NCBI GenBank assembly: GCA_016213505.1
Contig: JACRAF010000023.1
Location: 1-64,000, forward strand
Direction: 5' to 3'
DNA from: Devosia nanyangense
Lineage (GTDB): Bacteria; Pseudomonadota; Alphaproteobacteria; Rhizobiales; Devosiaceae
Length of the DNA: 64,000 bases
The position numbers and the translations under genes are program-made. Below the pieces are notes generated by a model. The model was given only the letters and a program-made list of their open reading frames with translations. It did not search any database and was not told the origin of the DNA. Below, piece after piece: positions 51,101 through 60,790 of the stretch (its first letter is position 1; each line of letters starts with the position of its first letter).

Positions 51101-54100
51101 TCAAGCGCTCCGGGCCAGATCGGCCAGCAGCCCGGCCGCGACGGAGAGCCGCGATACGGTCATTTCGCCCTTCGTCAGGCTCTCGACCGAGGCGGCGACG
51201 CGGTCGATGGCATCGGGCCGGGCCTGCCGCCAGGCGGCGAGACGGGTGCCGATTTCGCCGCGGCCGAAGCCGAGCACGTCGACAGTGAGGTCGCGCTGGG
51301 CCCGCAGCAGATTGGCCAGCGCCCGGTCGAGCGCCATGCGCTCGAAGCGGTCGGCGAGAACGATGCGGTTGCCCGAAGCGATGACCGAGGCGAGCCCGAA
51401 CAGATCGAGCACGCCGAAAAACGCGCCGGCGGCGGCGGCCACCGGGCTCTTGGTGCGCTCGGCGACCTGCGCGATGTCGGTGGCAAAGCTGAGGGCGCCG
51501 AGTTCGGAAATGCGCCGCGCGATACCCGCTGGGGCGCCGCCGGCGGCAAAACCCTCGGCGTGCGTCGCGATGGTCTTTTCGACCGAGGGCGGCAATAGGC
51601 TGGCGAGCAGTCCGGTGACGTCGGTAACGCCTTCGGCGTAGCGCAGCACGAGGTCGCCGAGCGGCTGGGCGAAATCGGCATTGCGCAGCAGCCACAGCGT
51701 TTCGTGCTCGAGCAGCGCGCCGAGCTCGGCATAGAGGGCGAGCTGGGTGGTGCCGGAGATTTCGCCGTCGAGCGCATCGATCTCGGCGTAAAGCCGCTCC
51801 AGCCCATAGGCGTCGCGGGCGAGGCAGTAGGCGGCGGCGACCATGCCGGCATCGGCGCTGGTCGCCGCCATCATCTTGACGACGTAAGCCGGCCCGCCGC
51901 GATTGATCATCTGGTTTGAGAGCACCGTCGCGATCACCTCGCGGCGGAGGCGATGGCCGATGACCGCGTCGGGGTAGCGGTCGGCGAGCGTCGGCGGGAA
52001 ATAGCGGAACAGCTCGTGGCCGAGATAGGGATCGTCCGGCGCTTTGGTCACCAGCAGATCGGCGTAGAGCGCGTTCTTGGCGTAGGCGAGGATGGTCGCC
52101 AGCTCCGGCCGGGTCAGCGCCTTGCCGGCGGCGGCGCGGGCGTTGAGCGTCGCGTCGTCGGGCAGCGCCTCGACCGCCCGGCTCAGCAACCCGCGCTGCT
52201 CGAGGCTTTCGATCAGCGCCCGATGATCGGGCAGGGCGCTGACGCCAGCCCGCTCGGCGAGCGACAGGGCGAGCGGCTGCAGGTAATTGTTGCGCAGGCA
52301 CAGCGCCGCCACCTCGCCGGTCATTTCGGCGAGGAAGGCGTTGCGCCCATCGGCGTCGAGCTGGCCCGAGCGAACGACGCTGGTGAGCGCGATCTTGACG
52401 TTGACCTCGATGTCTGAGGCGTTGACCCCGGCCGAATTGTCGATCGCATCGGTATCGATGTGGCCGCCGGCGAGCGCATAATCGATGCGGCCCTTCTGCG
52501 TCACCGCCAGATTGGCGCCTTCGCCGACCACCCTGGCGCGGATGTCGCGGCCGGCGATGCGGATGGCGTCATTGGCCTTGTCGCCGGCCTCGGCGTCGGT
52601 CTCGTTGCTGCCGCGCACATAGGTGCCGATGCCGCCGAACCAGAGCAGGTCCACTTCGGCCTTGAGGATGGCAACGATCACCTCCTGCGGGGTCACCGGA
52701 TCGTTGCCGAGGCCGAGGGCCTTGCGCGCCTCCTGGAACAGAGCGACGTTCTTGAGCGAGCGGGAATAGACCCCGCCACCCTTCGACAACAGGGTCTTGT
52801 CGTAATCCTGCCAGCTCGAGCGCGGCAGCTCGAACAGCCGCCGGCGCTCGGCGAGACCGAGCACCGGGTCGGGGTCGGGATCGATGAAGATGTCGCGGTG
52901 GTCGAACGCCGCGATCAGCCGGATCTGGGGGCTGAGCAGCATGCCGTTGCCGAACACGTCGCCGCTCATGTCGCCGACCCCGGCAACGGTGAAAGCGGCC
53001 GTCTGGATGTCGCGGTCGAGCTCGCGGAAATGCCGCTTCACCGCCTCCCAGGCGCCCCTGGCGGTGATCCCCATCTTCTTGTGGTCGTAACCGTTGGAGC
53101 CGCCCGAGGCGAAGGCGTCGCCGAGCCAGTAGCCGCGCTCGAGCGCGATCGAATTGGCGGTGTCGGAAAAGCTCGCGGTGCCCTTGTCGGCGGCCACCAC
53201 CAGGTACGGATCGTCGCCGTCGCGGCGGCGCACATCGGGCGGCGGCAGTACCACGTCGCCCTCGAGATTGTCGGTGACGTCGAGCAGGGTCGAGACGAAG
53301 ATCTTGTAGCAGGCGGTGCCTTCGGCCAGCACCGTGTCGCGATCGGCGCCCGCCGGCATCTGCCGCGGCACGAAGGCACCCTTGGCGCCGACCGGGACAA
53401 TAATGGCGTTCTTGACCTGCTGGGCCTTGACCAGTCCCAGCACTTCGGTGCGGAAATCCTCGGGCCGGTCCGACCAGCGCAGGCCGCCGCGGGCAATGGC
53501 GCCGAAGCGCAGGTGCAGACCCTCGACACGCGGCGAATAGACGAAGATCTCGCGGAAGGGCTTGGGCTCGGGCAGTCCGTCGACCTTGGAACAATCGAAC
53601 TTGATGGCGAGCGCCGGCCGGCGCCGGCCGTCGCCGTCGCGCTGGTAGGCGTTGGTGCGGATCGCCGCGTCGATGAGGTTGAGCACGCGGCGGATGATGC
53701 GGTCCTCATCGAGCGACTGGGTCGCCTCGAGGGCCTTGGCGATCGCCTCATGCGCTTCGGTGATGGCGCGCTCGCGATTGCCGGCAAAACCCAAATCGAG
53801 TTCGGCGTGGAACAGTTCGAGCAGCGACCGTGCGACGCCGGCGTGATGGTTGAGCACCTGCGCCAGATAGGCACGCGAATAGGTGACGCCGACCTGCTTC
53901 AAATAGCGCAGCAGCGCCCGGATGATGGCGACGTCGGACCAGCCCAGCCCGGCGCGCAGCGTCAGCTGGTTGAGCCCGTCGCTCTCGGCCTCGGTCTGCC
54001 AGACGGCGAGGATCGCCTCTTCGATCAGCGGCGCGCGCTCGGCGAAGTGTTCGGCCGCGCCGCCGGCGGTATCGAGCACCATGTCGTGGATGAAGCAGGC

Positions 54101-55855
54101 GGCGTCGCCCTCAGGCTCGACGGTATAGGTGTGCTCATCGATGACCCGGAAGCCGAAATTCTCCAGCATCGGCACCCGGTCCGAGAGCGGGATCGGCCGG
54201 CCGCGGTGGTAGACTTTGAGGCCGTAGGCACCGTCGCCGCCCTTGCGCTCGACCAGCTTCAGCGCCAGGGACGTGTCGCCCTCGAGTTTTTCGATGACCG
54301 CGATATCGGCGAGGGCGTCAGCGGCGGAATTGCGCGACTGGTAGGCAGGGGAGAACGCCTCGAGCCACCCCGACATCCGTGCGGTCTCGTCCGCCGCGGC
54401 GGCCAGCCGGTCGCCGAAGGTCAGGATCAGGTCGCCGACGGCGTCCTCGAGATCGTCGCGCGACGGGCGCGGCGTGCGTCCGCCATTGCGCCCGATGATG
54501 AAATGCACGCGGACCAGTTCGCCTTCGGGGAAGTGCGGGTAGTAGGCCGAGATGCGGCCGTCATAGCTCCGGGCGAGATAATCGCCGATCCTGGCCCGTG
54601 CCTCGGAGGTGTAGCGGTCGCGCGGCACGAACACGAGCACCGAGACGAAATTGTCGAAGCGGTCGAGGCGCGGCAGCACCCGCACCCGCGGCCGGTCGGC
54701 GAGCGCCGCGATTTCGCGGGCGAACTCGAAGAGCTGGTCCTGACCGATCTGGAACAGCTCGTCGCGCGGATAGGTGTCGAGCGCCGCCATCAGCGATTTG
54801 CCGGCATGGCTGGCAGCATCGTAGCCGGAGCGGCGCATCACTTCGGAGACCTTGCGCCGGATCAGCGGCACTTCCGAATGCGGCGTGGCCAGCGCCATCG
54901 AGGTGAACAGCCCGATGATCCTGAGCTCCCCCGAAACGCGGCCGCCCTCGTGGTAGAGCTTGACCCCGATATAGTCCAAGTGGGCCCGCCGGTGAACGCG
55001 GGTGCGCACATTGGCCTTGGTCACCATCAGCGGATCGGGTTCGGAGAAGAAGACGTCGTGCTGCGCGGTGGTCTCCACATAGGAGCCGCCGGACCTGAGG
55101 AAGAGGAAGTCCTTGTCCTCGAGCAGCCCGAGCCCGGTGGTGACCAGCGGAACGAGCTTCTGCTCGGCGCCCTCGCCGTCGAGCTTGTATTCGCGCATGC
55201 CGAGGAAGGTGAAATTGTGCTCGGCGAGCCAGCCGAGGAACTCCTTGGACTCCGAGATGGCGGCGGAGGTGGCGCGTGGCGGGTTGAGCTTCCAGTCCTC
55301 GACCACCCGGCGCAGCCGCTCCAGCATCGTCCGCCAGCTGCGCGTGGCGCGATAGACCTCGGTCAGCGTGCCGTCGATCTCGGCGATCAGAGCGGCGCGC
55401 TTGTCGGGGTCGGCGATCGGCTCGATGTGGACGATGAGCAGGCTCTCGTTGACGCTGACCGGGGCTGCGTCGTCGAGCAGCCGGTGCGATTCCGGGTCGA
55501 GATGCAGCACCGGATGGGCCATGAATCTGATGACGCCGCCCTTGGCGCGGATCGCCGCCAGGACGCTGTCGACGATGAACGGCATGTCGGTCGAAAACAT
55601 CTCAAGCATCTGCGGGTGGCCGGGATGCTCGGGGTCGAGATCGTAGATGCGGTGGGATTTGTCCTCGCGCTTGCCCAGCCTTGTGTAGGTCTTGCGCAGC
55701 ATCGCCTCGAGCACTTCGGGCGAGTAGTTGGAGAGATCGTCGGGGGCGGTGGCATTGGCTGCCGCCATGAGGAAGCGGGCGAAATTGGGTTCGGTTTCGC
55801 GCAGCGCCTCGGCGCGCTCGGCAAGGCCGCGCCCGGTGTCGATCACAACGTCCAT
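51101..55855 (-). CDS. gdhB: NAD-specific glutamate dehydrogenase, 180-kDa class
   Basis: A 1584-residue catabolic glutamate dehydrogenase (L-GDH180) that deaminates glutamate to 2-oxoglutarate. The long N-terminal part contains ACT-like segments (STDMPFIVDSVLAAI, IIGLFTS, ENFGFRVIDEHTY) thought to bind amino acids; the catalytic domain starts near residue 785 with GGLRWSDRPEDFRTEVLGL and VPVGAKGAFVPR (catalytic Lys), and the NAD domain near 965 with VAGVGDMSGDVFGNG. Class length is about 1580-1620, so the gene is whole. It is divergent from the flippase with 119 bases between. The gene symbol follows Pseudomonas usage. Confidence 0.94.
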   Translation of the reverse strand: MDVVIDTGRGLAERAEALRETEPNFARFLMAAANATAPDDLSNYSPEVLEAMLRKTYTRLGKREDKSHRIYDLDPEHPGHPQMLEMFSTDMPFIVDSVLAAIRAKGGVIRFMAHPVLHLDPESHRLLDDAAPVSVNESLLIVHIEPIADPDKRAALIAEIDGTLTEVYRATRSWRTMLERLRRVVEDWKLNPPRATSAAISESKEFLGWLAEHNFTFLGMREYKLDGEGAEQKLVPLVTTGLGLLEDKDFLFLRSGGSYVETTAQHDVFFSEPDPLMVTKANVRTRVHRRAHLDYIGVKLYHEGGRVSGELRIIGLFTSMALATPHSEVPLIRRKVSEVMRRSGYDAASHAGKSLMAALDTYPRDELFQIGQDQLFEFAREIAALADRPRVRVLPRLDRFDNFVSVLVFVPRDRYTSEARARIGDYLARSYDGRISAYYPHFPEGELVRVHFIIGRNGGRTPRPSRDDLEDAVGDLILTFGDRLAAAADETARMSGWLEAFSPAYQSRNSAADALADIAVIEKLEGDTSLALKLVERKGGDGAYGLKVYHRGRPIPLSDRVPMLENFGFRVIDEHTYTVEPEGDAACFIHDMVLDTAGGAAEHFAERAPLIEEAILAVWQTEAESDGLNQLTLRAGLGWSDVAIIRALLRYLKQVGVTYSRAYLAQVLNHHAGVARSLLELFHAELDLGFAGNRERAITEAHEAIAKALEATQSLDEDRIIRRVLNLIDAAIRTNAYQRDGDGRRRPALAIKFDCSKVDGLPEPKPFREIFVYSPRVEGLHLRFGAIARGGLRWSDRPEDFRTEVLGLVKAQQVKNAIIVPVGAKGAFVPRQMPAGADRDTVLAEGTACYKIFVSTLLDVTDNLEGDVVLPPPDVRRRDGDDPYLVVAADKGTASFSDTANSIALERGYWLGDAFASGGSNGYDHKKMGITARGAWEAVKRHFRELDRDIQTAAFTVAGVGDMSGDVFGNGMLLSPQIRLIAAFDHRDIFIDPDPDPVLGLAERRRLFELPRSSWQDYDKTLLSKGGGVYSRSLKNVALFQEARKALGLGNDPVTPQEVIVAILKAEVDLLWFGGIGTYVRGSNETDAEAGDKANDAIRIAGRDIRARVVGEGANLAVTQKGRIDYALAGGHIDTDAIDNSAGVNASDIEVNVKIALTSVVRSGQLDADGRNAFLAEMTGEVAALCLRNNYLQPLALSLAERAGVSALPDHRALIESLEQRGLLSRAVEALPDDATLNARAAAGKALTRPELATILAYAKNALYADLLVTKAPDDPYLGHELFRYFPPTLADRYPDAVIGHRLRREVIATVLSNQMINRGGPAYVVKMMAATSADAGMVAAAYCLARDAYGLERLYAEIDALDGEISGTTQLALYAELGALLEHETLWLLRNADFAQPLGDLVLRYAEGVTDVTGLLASLLPPSVEKTIATHAEGFAAGGAPAGIARRISELGALSFATDIAQVAERTKSPVAAAAGAFFGVLDLFGLASVIASGNRIVLADRFERMALDRALANLLRAQRDLTVDVLGFGRGEIGTRLAAWRQARPDAIDRVAASVESLTKGEMTVSRLSVAAGLLADLARSA

Positions 55856-55974
55856 TCGGCCATGGCCCCCTTAACCATGACGGAGTCGGCGCCGGCACAG
55901 TGCGGCCAAGCCTCGTCAATGTCGAGAGGGCCGGTAAGACCTTCTCAGCCAATATGGGGCATCATCGCGGCCCC

Positions 55975-57321
55975 ATGGATCAAGCCCCACGTTCGGACCT
56001 CAGGAGCCTGCTCAGATCGGGGCTCAGCAAGTCGCTGGTGTCGCTCCTCATCAAGGTGGCGACGGCCGGGCTGACCTACGGAATGTACGTCATCCTCAGC
56101 CGGGTGATGGGGGCGACCGAATATGGCTATTTCGCCTTCGGGCTCAGCCTTGCGACGATCCTCGCCATCGGCGCCAATTTCGGCCAGCAGACGGCAATCC
56201 TGCGCTACTGGCCCGAGGAGATGGTGGCCGGTTTGCCCGACAAGGCGCTGGCAGCGCTGCGCTCGGGCGGTGCGCTCACCTTCATCGCCGGGCTTATCGT
56301 TTCCCTCCTGCTGATCGGGGTCAGCGCCGTCGCGGCTGTGGCACAGGGCGGGCCGGTGCTGCATCTTTATGCCGCCGCCGCGCTGATCCTGCCGCTGGCG
56401 CTCGCCGAATACTGGAGTTCGGTCCTGCGCGCGCAGGGCTCGGTGTGGACGGCGCTGACGCCGCGCGACATCGTCTGGCGGTTGGCCCTGCCGCTGCTGG
56501 TGGTCGGGCTCTATTATGCCGGCGTCGGGCTTTCGGGTTGGGCGGCGCTGCTGCTCACCGCCGCCGTGCTGGCGCTGTCGCTGGGGCTGCAATATCTCGT
56601 CGCCCGCGCGCGCCGCTACGAGATCGCCGCCGGAACGGCCGGCCTCAAGAGCTATTGGACCGAGCACGGCAAGGCGAGCTGGTCGTTCTTTTTGGGCACG
56701 GTGCTCGACAGCGCCGCGCTCAATATCGACATCATCCTCGTCGGCCTATTGGTCGCCCCGGCCGCGGCCGGGGTCTATTTCAACGCCTTCCGCACCGCGG
56801 GGCTCCTGACCCTGTTCATGTTCGCCATCACGCTGGTTGTGGCGCCGATGGTGTCTGAGCACTATCACGCCGGCGAGATGCGCAAGGCCCAGGCGATCAC
56901 GGCGCTCTGCGCTTGGGCGGGGTTTCTGTTTTCGGTGGTGGTGTTCGCCGGGTTCCTCTTGTTCGGCGACCAGGTGATGTCGCTGTTCGGCGGCAACAAC
57001 GAGCAGGGCGCGCTGTTGCTGGTCATCCTCAGCATCGGGCTGCTGTTCGACGCCGCCACCGGCCCGTCGCGGATTGTCCTGATGATGACCGGCCACGAGC
57101 GTGACTATGTGCGCATTTTCGGCGGTGTCATCGTCGTTGGCATGATCGTCCAGGTCCCGGCGATCATGGCCTATGGCGCGGTCGGCGCCGCGGTGGTGAA
57201 CACCACCTCCCGCATCGCCGCCCAGCTCGCGATTGCCTGGTTCAGCCGCCGACGGATCGGGCTCGATACGACGCTGCTCGGCGCGTTCCTGGTGAACCGG
57301 ATGCGCGACCGCGCCGCTTGA
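55975..57321 (+). CDS. Polysaccharide/lipid flippase of the MATE-like (Wzx/MurJ) superfamily
   Basis: A 448-residue membrane protein with about 12 helices. It opens with SLLIKVATAGLTYGMYVILSR-type residues (helix 1) and VMGATEYGYFAFGLS, the start of polysaccharide-biosynthesis exporters, and ends with a positive loop RRRIGLD. It probably moves a lipid-linked sugar across the inner membrane; no glycosyltransferases are adjacent, so the substrate is unknown. Start 55975 lacks a good ribosome site; 55954 and 55900 are in frame but add atypical residues. Confidence 0.82.
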   Translation: MDQAPRSDLRSLLRSGLSKSLVSLLIKVATAGLTYGMYVILSRVMGATEYGYFAFGLSLATILAIGANFGQQTAILRYWPEEMVAGLPDKALAALRSGGALTFIAGLIVSLLLIGVSAVAAVAQGGPVLHLYAAAALILPLALAEYWSSVLRAQGSVWTALTPRDIVWRLALPLLVVGLYYAGVGLSGWAALLLTAAVLALSLGLQYLVARARRYEIAAGTAGLKSYWTEHGKASWSFFLGTVLDSAALNIDIILVGLLVAPAAAGVYFNAFRTAGLLTLFMFAITLVVAPMVSEHYHAGEMRKAQAITALCAWAGFLFSVVVFAGFLLFGDQVMSLFGGNNEQGALLLVILSIGLLFDAATGPSRIVLMMTGHERDYVRIFGGVIVVGMIVQVPAIMAYGAVGAAVVNTTSRIAAQLAIAWFSRRRIGLDTTLLGAFLVNRMRDRAA

Positions 57322-57390
57322 CCCAAGGCGGCCCGCGGGCCTATGACGCCCGCTCGACCTGACCCCTAGCAAATTGGGACTTTTACGCCG

Positions 57391-58791
57391 ATGGGCCGCA
57401 CGCTGTACGACAAGATCTGGGACGATCATCTGGTCGCCAACAATCCGGACGGCACGTCGCTGATCTATATCGACCGGCACCTCGTCCACGAGGTGACCTC
57501 GCCGCAGGCTTTCGAGGGCCTGCGCCTCGCCCATCGCAAGGTGCGGGCGCCGGAGCGGACGCTGGCGGTGGTCGACCACAACGTCCCCACCACCGACCGC
57601 AGCCACGGCATCGACGATCCCGAGAGCCGGCTGCAGGTCGAGACGATGGCCGAGAACGCCCGCGAATTCGGCGTCGAGTATTTTAACGAGCTCGATCGGC
57701 GGCAGGGCATCGTCCACATCGTCGGCCCCGAGCAGGGGTTCACGCTGCCTGGCATGACGATCGTGTGCGGCGACAGCCACACCTCGACCCACGGCGCGTT
57801 CGGGGCGCTGGCGCACGGCATCGGCACGTCCGAGGTCGAGCATGTGCTCGCCACCCAGACGCTGATCCAGCAGAAGGCCAAGAACATGCGGGTGACCGTC
57901 GACGGCGTCTTGCCGCCGGGCGTCACCGCCAAGGACATCACGCTCGCCATCATCGGCGAGACCGGCACCGCCGGCGGCACCGGGCACGTGCTCGAATACG
58001 CCGGCGAAGCGATCCGGGCGCTGTCGATGGAAGGCCGGATGACGGTCTGCAACATGTCGATCGAAGGCGGGGCCCGCGCCGGCATGATCGCGCCGGACGA
58101 AAAGACCTTCGAATATGTCACCGGTCGGCCGCGCGCCCCGTCGGGCAAGGCGCTGGAGATGGCGCTCGACTATTGGCGCACGCTCTACACCGACCCCGAC
58201 GCGCATTTCGACAAGGAACTGCGGCTCGATGCGGCGAAACTGCCGCCGATCGTTTCGTGGGGTTCGTCGCCCGAGGACGTGATCTCGGTCCAGGGCGTGG
58301 TGCCCAATCCCGACGATATCGCCGACCCCAACAAGCGCGCCAGCAAGTGGCGGGCGCTCGAGTATATGGGGCTCGTGCCGGGGACCAAGATCACCGACAT
58401 CGCCATCGAGCGGGTGTTTCTGGGATCGTGCACCAATGGCCGCATCGAGGATCTGCGGGCGGCGGCGAAAGTGCTGGCGGGCCGGAAAGTGCGCGAGGGC
58501 GTCAGCGCCATGGTTGTGCCGGGCTCGGGCCTGGTCAAGGAACAGGCGGAGGCCGAGGGCCTCGACAAGATCTTCAAGGAAGCCGGCTTCGACTGGCGCG
58601 AGCCGGGCTGTTCGATGTGCCTGGCCATGAACGCCGACAAGCTGAAGCCGCTCGAGCGCTGCGCCTCGACCTCGAACCGCAATTTCGAGGGCCGGCAGGG
58701 GTTCAAGGGCCGCACGCACCTGGTGTCGCCGGCGATGGCCGCCGCCGCGGCGATCGCGGGGCATTTCGTCGATATGCGTGAGTGGCTGTGA
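57391..58791 (+). CDS. leuC: 3-isopropylmalate dehydratase large subunit
   Basis: Isomerises 2-isopropylmalate to 3-isopropylmalate in leucine synthesis together with LeuD. 466 residues is the family norm. The [4Fe-4S] ligands are Cys347 (GSCTNGR), Cys407 and Cys410 (GCSMC); [17 protein letters not shown] and [11 protein letters not shown] are also intact. Start 57391 is fixed by [13 protein letters not shown]. Neither leuD nor leuB is in the window, so the small subunit must be encoded elsewhere. A 64-bp hairpin of GAATGGT units follows. Confidence 0.96.
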   Translation: MGRTLYDKIWDDHLVANNPDGTSLIYIDRHLVHEVTSPQAFEGLRLAHRKVRAPERTLAVVDHNVPTTDRSHGIDDPESRLQVETMAENAREFGVEYFNELDRRQGIVHIVGPEQGFTLPGMTIVCGDSHTSTHGAFGALAHGIGTSEVEHVLATQTLIQQKAKNMRVTVDGVLPPGVTAKDITLAIIGETGTAGGTGHVLEYAGEAIRALSMEGRMTVCNMSIEGGARAGMIAPDEKTFEYVTGRPRAPSGKALEMALDYWRTLYTDPDAHFDKELRLDAAKLPPIVSWGSSPEDVISVQGVVPNPDDIADPNKRASKWRALEYMGLVPGTKITDIAIERVFLGSCTNGRIEDLRAAAKVLAGRKVREGVSAMVVPGSGLVKEQAEAEGLDKIFKEAGFDWREPGCSMCLAMNADKLKPLERCASTSNRNFEGRQGFKGRTHLVSPAMAAAAAIAGHFVDMREWL

Positions 58792-58799
58792 AGGAAGGC

Positions 58800-58863
58800 G
58801 TGAATGGTGAATTGGGAATGGTGAATGGCGTTTTCGGCCCACCATTCACCATTCACCATTCAC
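58800..58863. repeat. Hairpin built from GTGAATG heptamer units
   Basis: The left arm carries GTGAATGGT (58800-58808) and GAATGGTGAATGG (58816-58828); the right arm has CCATTCACCATTC (58842-58854) and ACCATTCAC (58855-58863). They form a bulged stem of about 22 bp around CGTTTTCGG. Short GTGAATG/CATTCAC heptamer arrays are a common intergenic repeat in this bacterial order. It lies between leuC and the zincin-like gene and may act as a message-end or stabilising structure. Confidence 0.75.
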
Positions 58864-58869
58864 CCGGTG

Positions 58870-59283
58870 ATGACTGACTGGCACAGCCGCCGCGCTCCGA
58901 GCCTTGATGAGTTCGAGGTGCTGGCGCGCCGGGCGCTGGAGGAGCTGCCGCAGCCGTTCCGCGATCTGGTCCGCGACGTGCCGTGCACGGTCGCCGATTT
59001 TGCCACCGACGAGGTGCTCGACGATCTGGGCATCGAGTCCGAATTCGACCTGATGGGGCTGTTCCACGGCGTCGGCCTGCCGCAGCGCGGCGGGCATGTG
59101 CTCACCGGGCAGATGCCCAACCAGATATGGCTCTATCGCCGGCCGATCCTCGACTACTGGGCCGAGCACGACGACACGCTGGGCGCCGTCATCACCCACG
59201 TCCTGGTCCACGAAATCGGCCACCATTTCGGCTTTTCGGACGAGGACATGGAGGCGATGGAGGCGGAGGCGGGGAAGGACTGA
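58870..59283 (+). CDS. Zincin-like metallopeptidase-family protein
   Basis: A 137-residue cytoplasmic protein with a zinc-protease motif HEIGHHFG (His114, Glu115, His118) close to its C-terminus, preceded by the conserved FHGVGLPQRGG and IWLYRRPILDY segments. These features match the short metallopeptidase family typified by Thermus TTHA0227, whose activity and substrate are unproven. Start is at 58870; an in-frame ATG at 58825 lies inside the hairpin repeat and is unlikely. The ybaK gene follows after two bases. Confidence 0.87.
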   Translation: MTDWHSRRAPSLDEFEVLARRALEELPQPFRDLVRDVPCTVADFATDEVLDDLGIESEFDLMGLFHGVGLPQRGGHVLTGQMPNQIWLYRRPILDYWAEHDDTLGAVITHVLVHEIGHHFGFSDEDMEAMEAEAGKD

Positions 59284-59285
59284 CC

Positions 59286-59759
59286 ATGTCCCACACCACG
59301 CAAGGCACCATTCTCCTCACGAAGCTCGGCATCGCCTTCGAGCTGCATCCTTACGACTACGACCCCGATGCTCCGCGCATCGGGCTCGCGGCGGCCGAGG
59401 CGCTGGGGATCGATCCGAGCCAGACGTTCAAGACGCTGATGGCCGAGGTCGACGGCAAGCCGGTGTGCGTGGTCGTGCCATCCGACACGGAAGTGTCGAT
59501 GAAAAAGCTCGCCGCCTGCTTCGGTGGCAAGTCCGGGGCGATGATGAAGGTGCCCGACGCCGAGCGGCTGAGCGGCTACAGGGTCGGCGGCATCGGCCCG
59601 TTCGGGCAGAAGCGCAAGGTGCCGACGGCGATCGACGAAACGGCCGAGCTGTTCGACCGCATCTACATCAATGCCGGCCAGCGCGGGCTGCTGCTGAGCC
59701 TCGCCCCGTCGGATGCGGTGCGGGCGGCCGAGGGGAAGGTCGCGGATTTGACGGCTTAG
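59286..59759 (+). CDS. ybaK: Cys-tRNA(Pro)/Cys-tRNA(Cys) deacylase YbaK
   Basis: A 157-residue editing enzyme that hydrolyses Cys mistakenly charged on tRNA-Pro. The family pattern is complete: LLTKLGIAFELHPYDYD, TFKTLMAEVDGKPVCVVVP with the conserved Lys, and GGIGPFGQKRKVPT. Start two bases after the zincin-like gene, probably co-translated. Convergent with argC and overlapping its end by four bases. Confidence 0.94.
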   Translation: MSHTTQGTILLTKLGIAFELHPYDYDPDAPRIGLAAAEALGIDPSQTFKTLMAEVDGKPVCVVVPSDTEVSMKKLAACFGGKSGAMMKVPDAERLSGYRVGGIGPFGQKRKVPTAIDETAELFDRIYINAGQRGLLLSLAPSDAVRAAEGKVADLTA

Positions 59760-60706
59760 GCCGCGAGGCTCGTATCCGCGGCCACGCCCAGCATCAGGTT
59801 GAGGTTTTGCACCGCGGCGCCCGAGGCGCCTTTGCCGAGGTTGTCGTAGACGGCGACCAGCACGGCCTGCGCCTTGGCGTCGGACGCAAAGACGTGGAGC
59901 CGCATGCGGTTGGTGTTGTTGTAGAGTTCCGGGTTGAGCTCGGGCATGCGTTCGGCCTCGACATAGGGCGCGACCTCGACGAAGCCGCCGGAAATCGCAG
60001 CGAAATGGTCGGCGATGGCAGCATGGAGGTCGGCACCGGTCGGCACCTTGTCCAGCGTCCACAATTGCAGCGGCACGGCAGTGATCATGCCCTGCGCGAA
60101 ATTGCCGACGGCAGGGGTGAACAGCGGCGCATGCGTGAGTCTCGCGTAGGCCTGCAGCTCGGGCAGGTGCTTGTGCTTGAAGGTGAGGCCATAGGGCATG
60201 AACTCGTTGGCGTCCTCGCCCGCCGCCTCGTAGTCGGCGATCATCGAGCGGCCGCCGCCAGTGTAGCCGGAGATGCCGTGGACGGTGACCGGGAAGCCGG
60301 CCGGGAGCAGCCCGGCCTCGATCAGCGGCCGGAGCGTCGCGATGGCGCCCTGCGGCCAGCAGCCGGGATTGGCGACGCGCTTGCTGGCGGCGATGTTCGC
60401 CGATTGGTGCTTGTCCATCTCGGCGAAGCCATAGGCCCAGCCTTCGGCCACCCGGTGTGCGCTCGAGGCGTCGATGACGCGGGTGTGGTCGTTCTCGATC
60501 AGCGCCACGGACTGTTTTGCCGCATCGTCGGGCAGGCAGAGGATGGCGACGTCCGCCGCGTTCAAGAGGCGCTTGCGCTCGTTCTGGTCCTTGCGCTTGT
60601 CGGGCGCGATCGAGAGCAGCTCGAGGTCGCGCCGATTGGCCAGCCGGTCGCGGATCTGCAGACCCGTCGTTCCCGCTTCGCCGTCGATGAAGATCTTTGC
60701 GACCAC
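59756..60706 (-). CDS. argC: N-acetyl-gamma-glutamyl-phosphate reductase (type 2)
   Basis: NADPH-dependent third step of arginine synthesis, 316 residues. The nucleotide motif IDGEAGTTGLQIRDR, the catalytic Cys116 in NPGCWPQG and the substrate-side His in GLTFKHKHLPE are in place. The shorter type 2 form is usual in alphaproteobacteria. GTG start with GGGAG seven bases upstream. It is divergent from the GMC oxidoreductase. Confidence 0.95.
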   Translation of the reverse strand: MVAKIFIDGEAGTTGLQIRDRLANRRDLELLSIAPDKRKDQNERKRLLNAADVAILCLPDDAAKQSVALIENDHTRVIDASSAHRVAEGWAYGFAEMDKHQSANIAASKRVANPGCWPQGAIATLRPLIEAGLLPAGFPVTVHGISGYTGGGRSMIADYEAAGEDANEFMPYGLTFKHKHLPELQAYARLTHAPLFTPAVGNFAQGMITAVPLQLWTLDKVPTGADLHAAIADHFAAISGGFVEVAPYVEAERMPELNPELYNNTNRMRLHVFASDAKAQAVLVAVYDNLGKGASGAAVQNLNLMLGVAADTSLAA

Positions 60707-60790
60707 TTCGTTCTCCCGATCAGGGGTGAATGCGGCCGCACATATAGAAGTTCAATCGGCCGATGTGTAGAGACAAGGCAGGAGGGCCGC

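Noticed and set aside
52460..56074. A 1204-codon open frame antisense to the glutamate dehydrogenase gene
   Set aside because: Same cause: the dehydrogenase on the minus strand has all family motifs, while the antisense product is low-complexity and unlike any protein.
58800..58863. Heptamer repeats as a CRISPR array
   Set aside because: Units are seven bases, inverted rather than direct, with no unique spacers of regular length and no cas genes.
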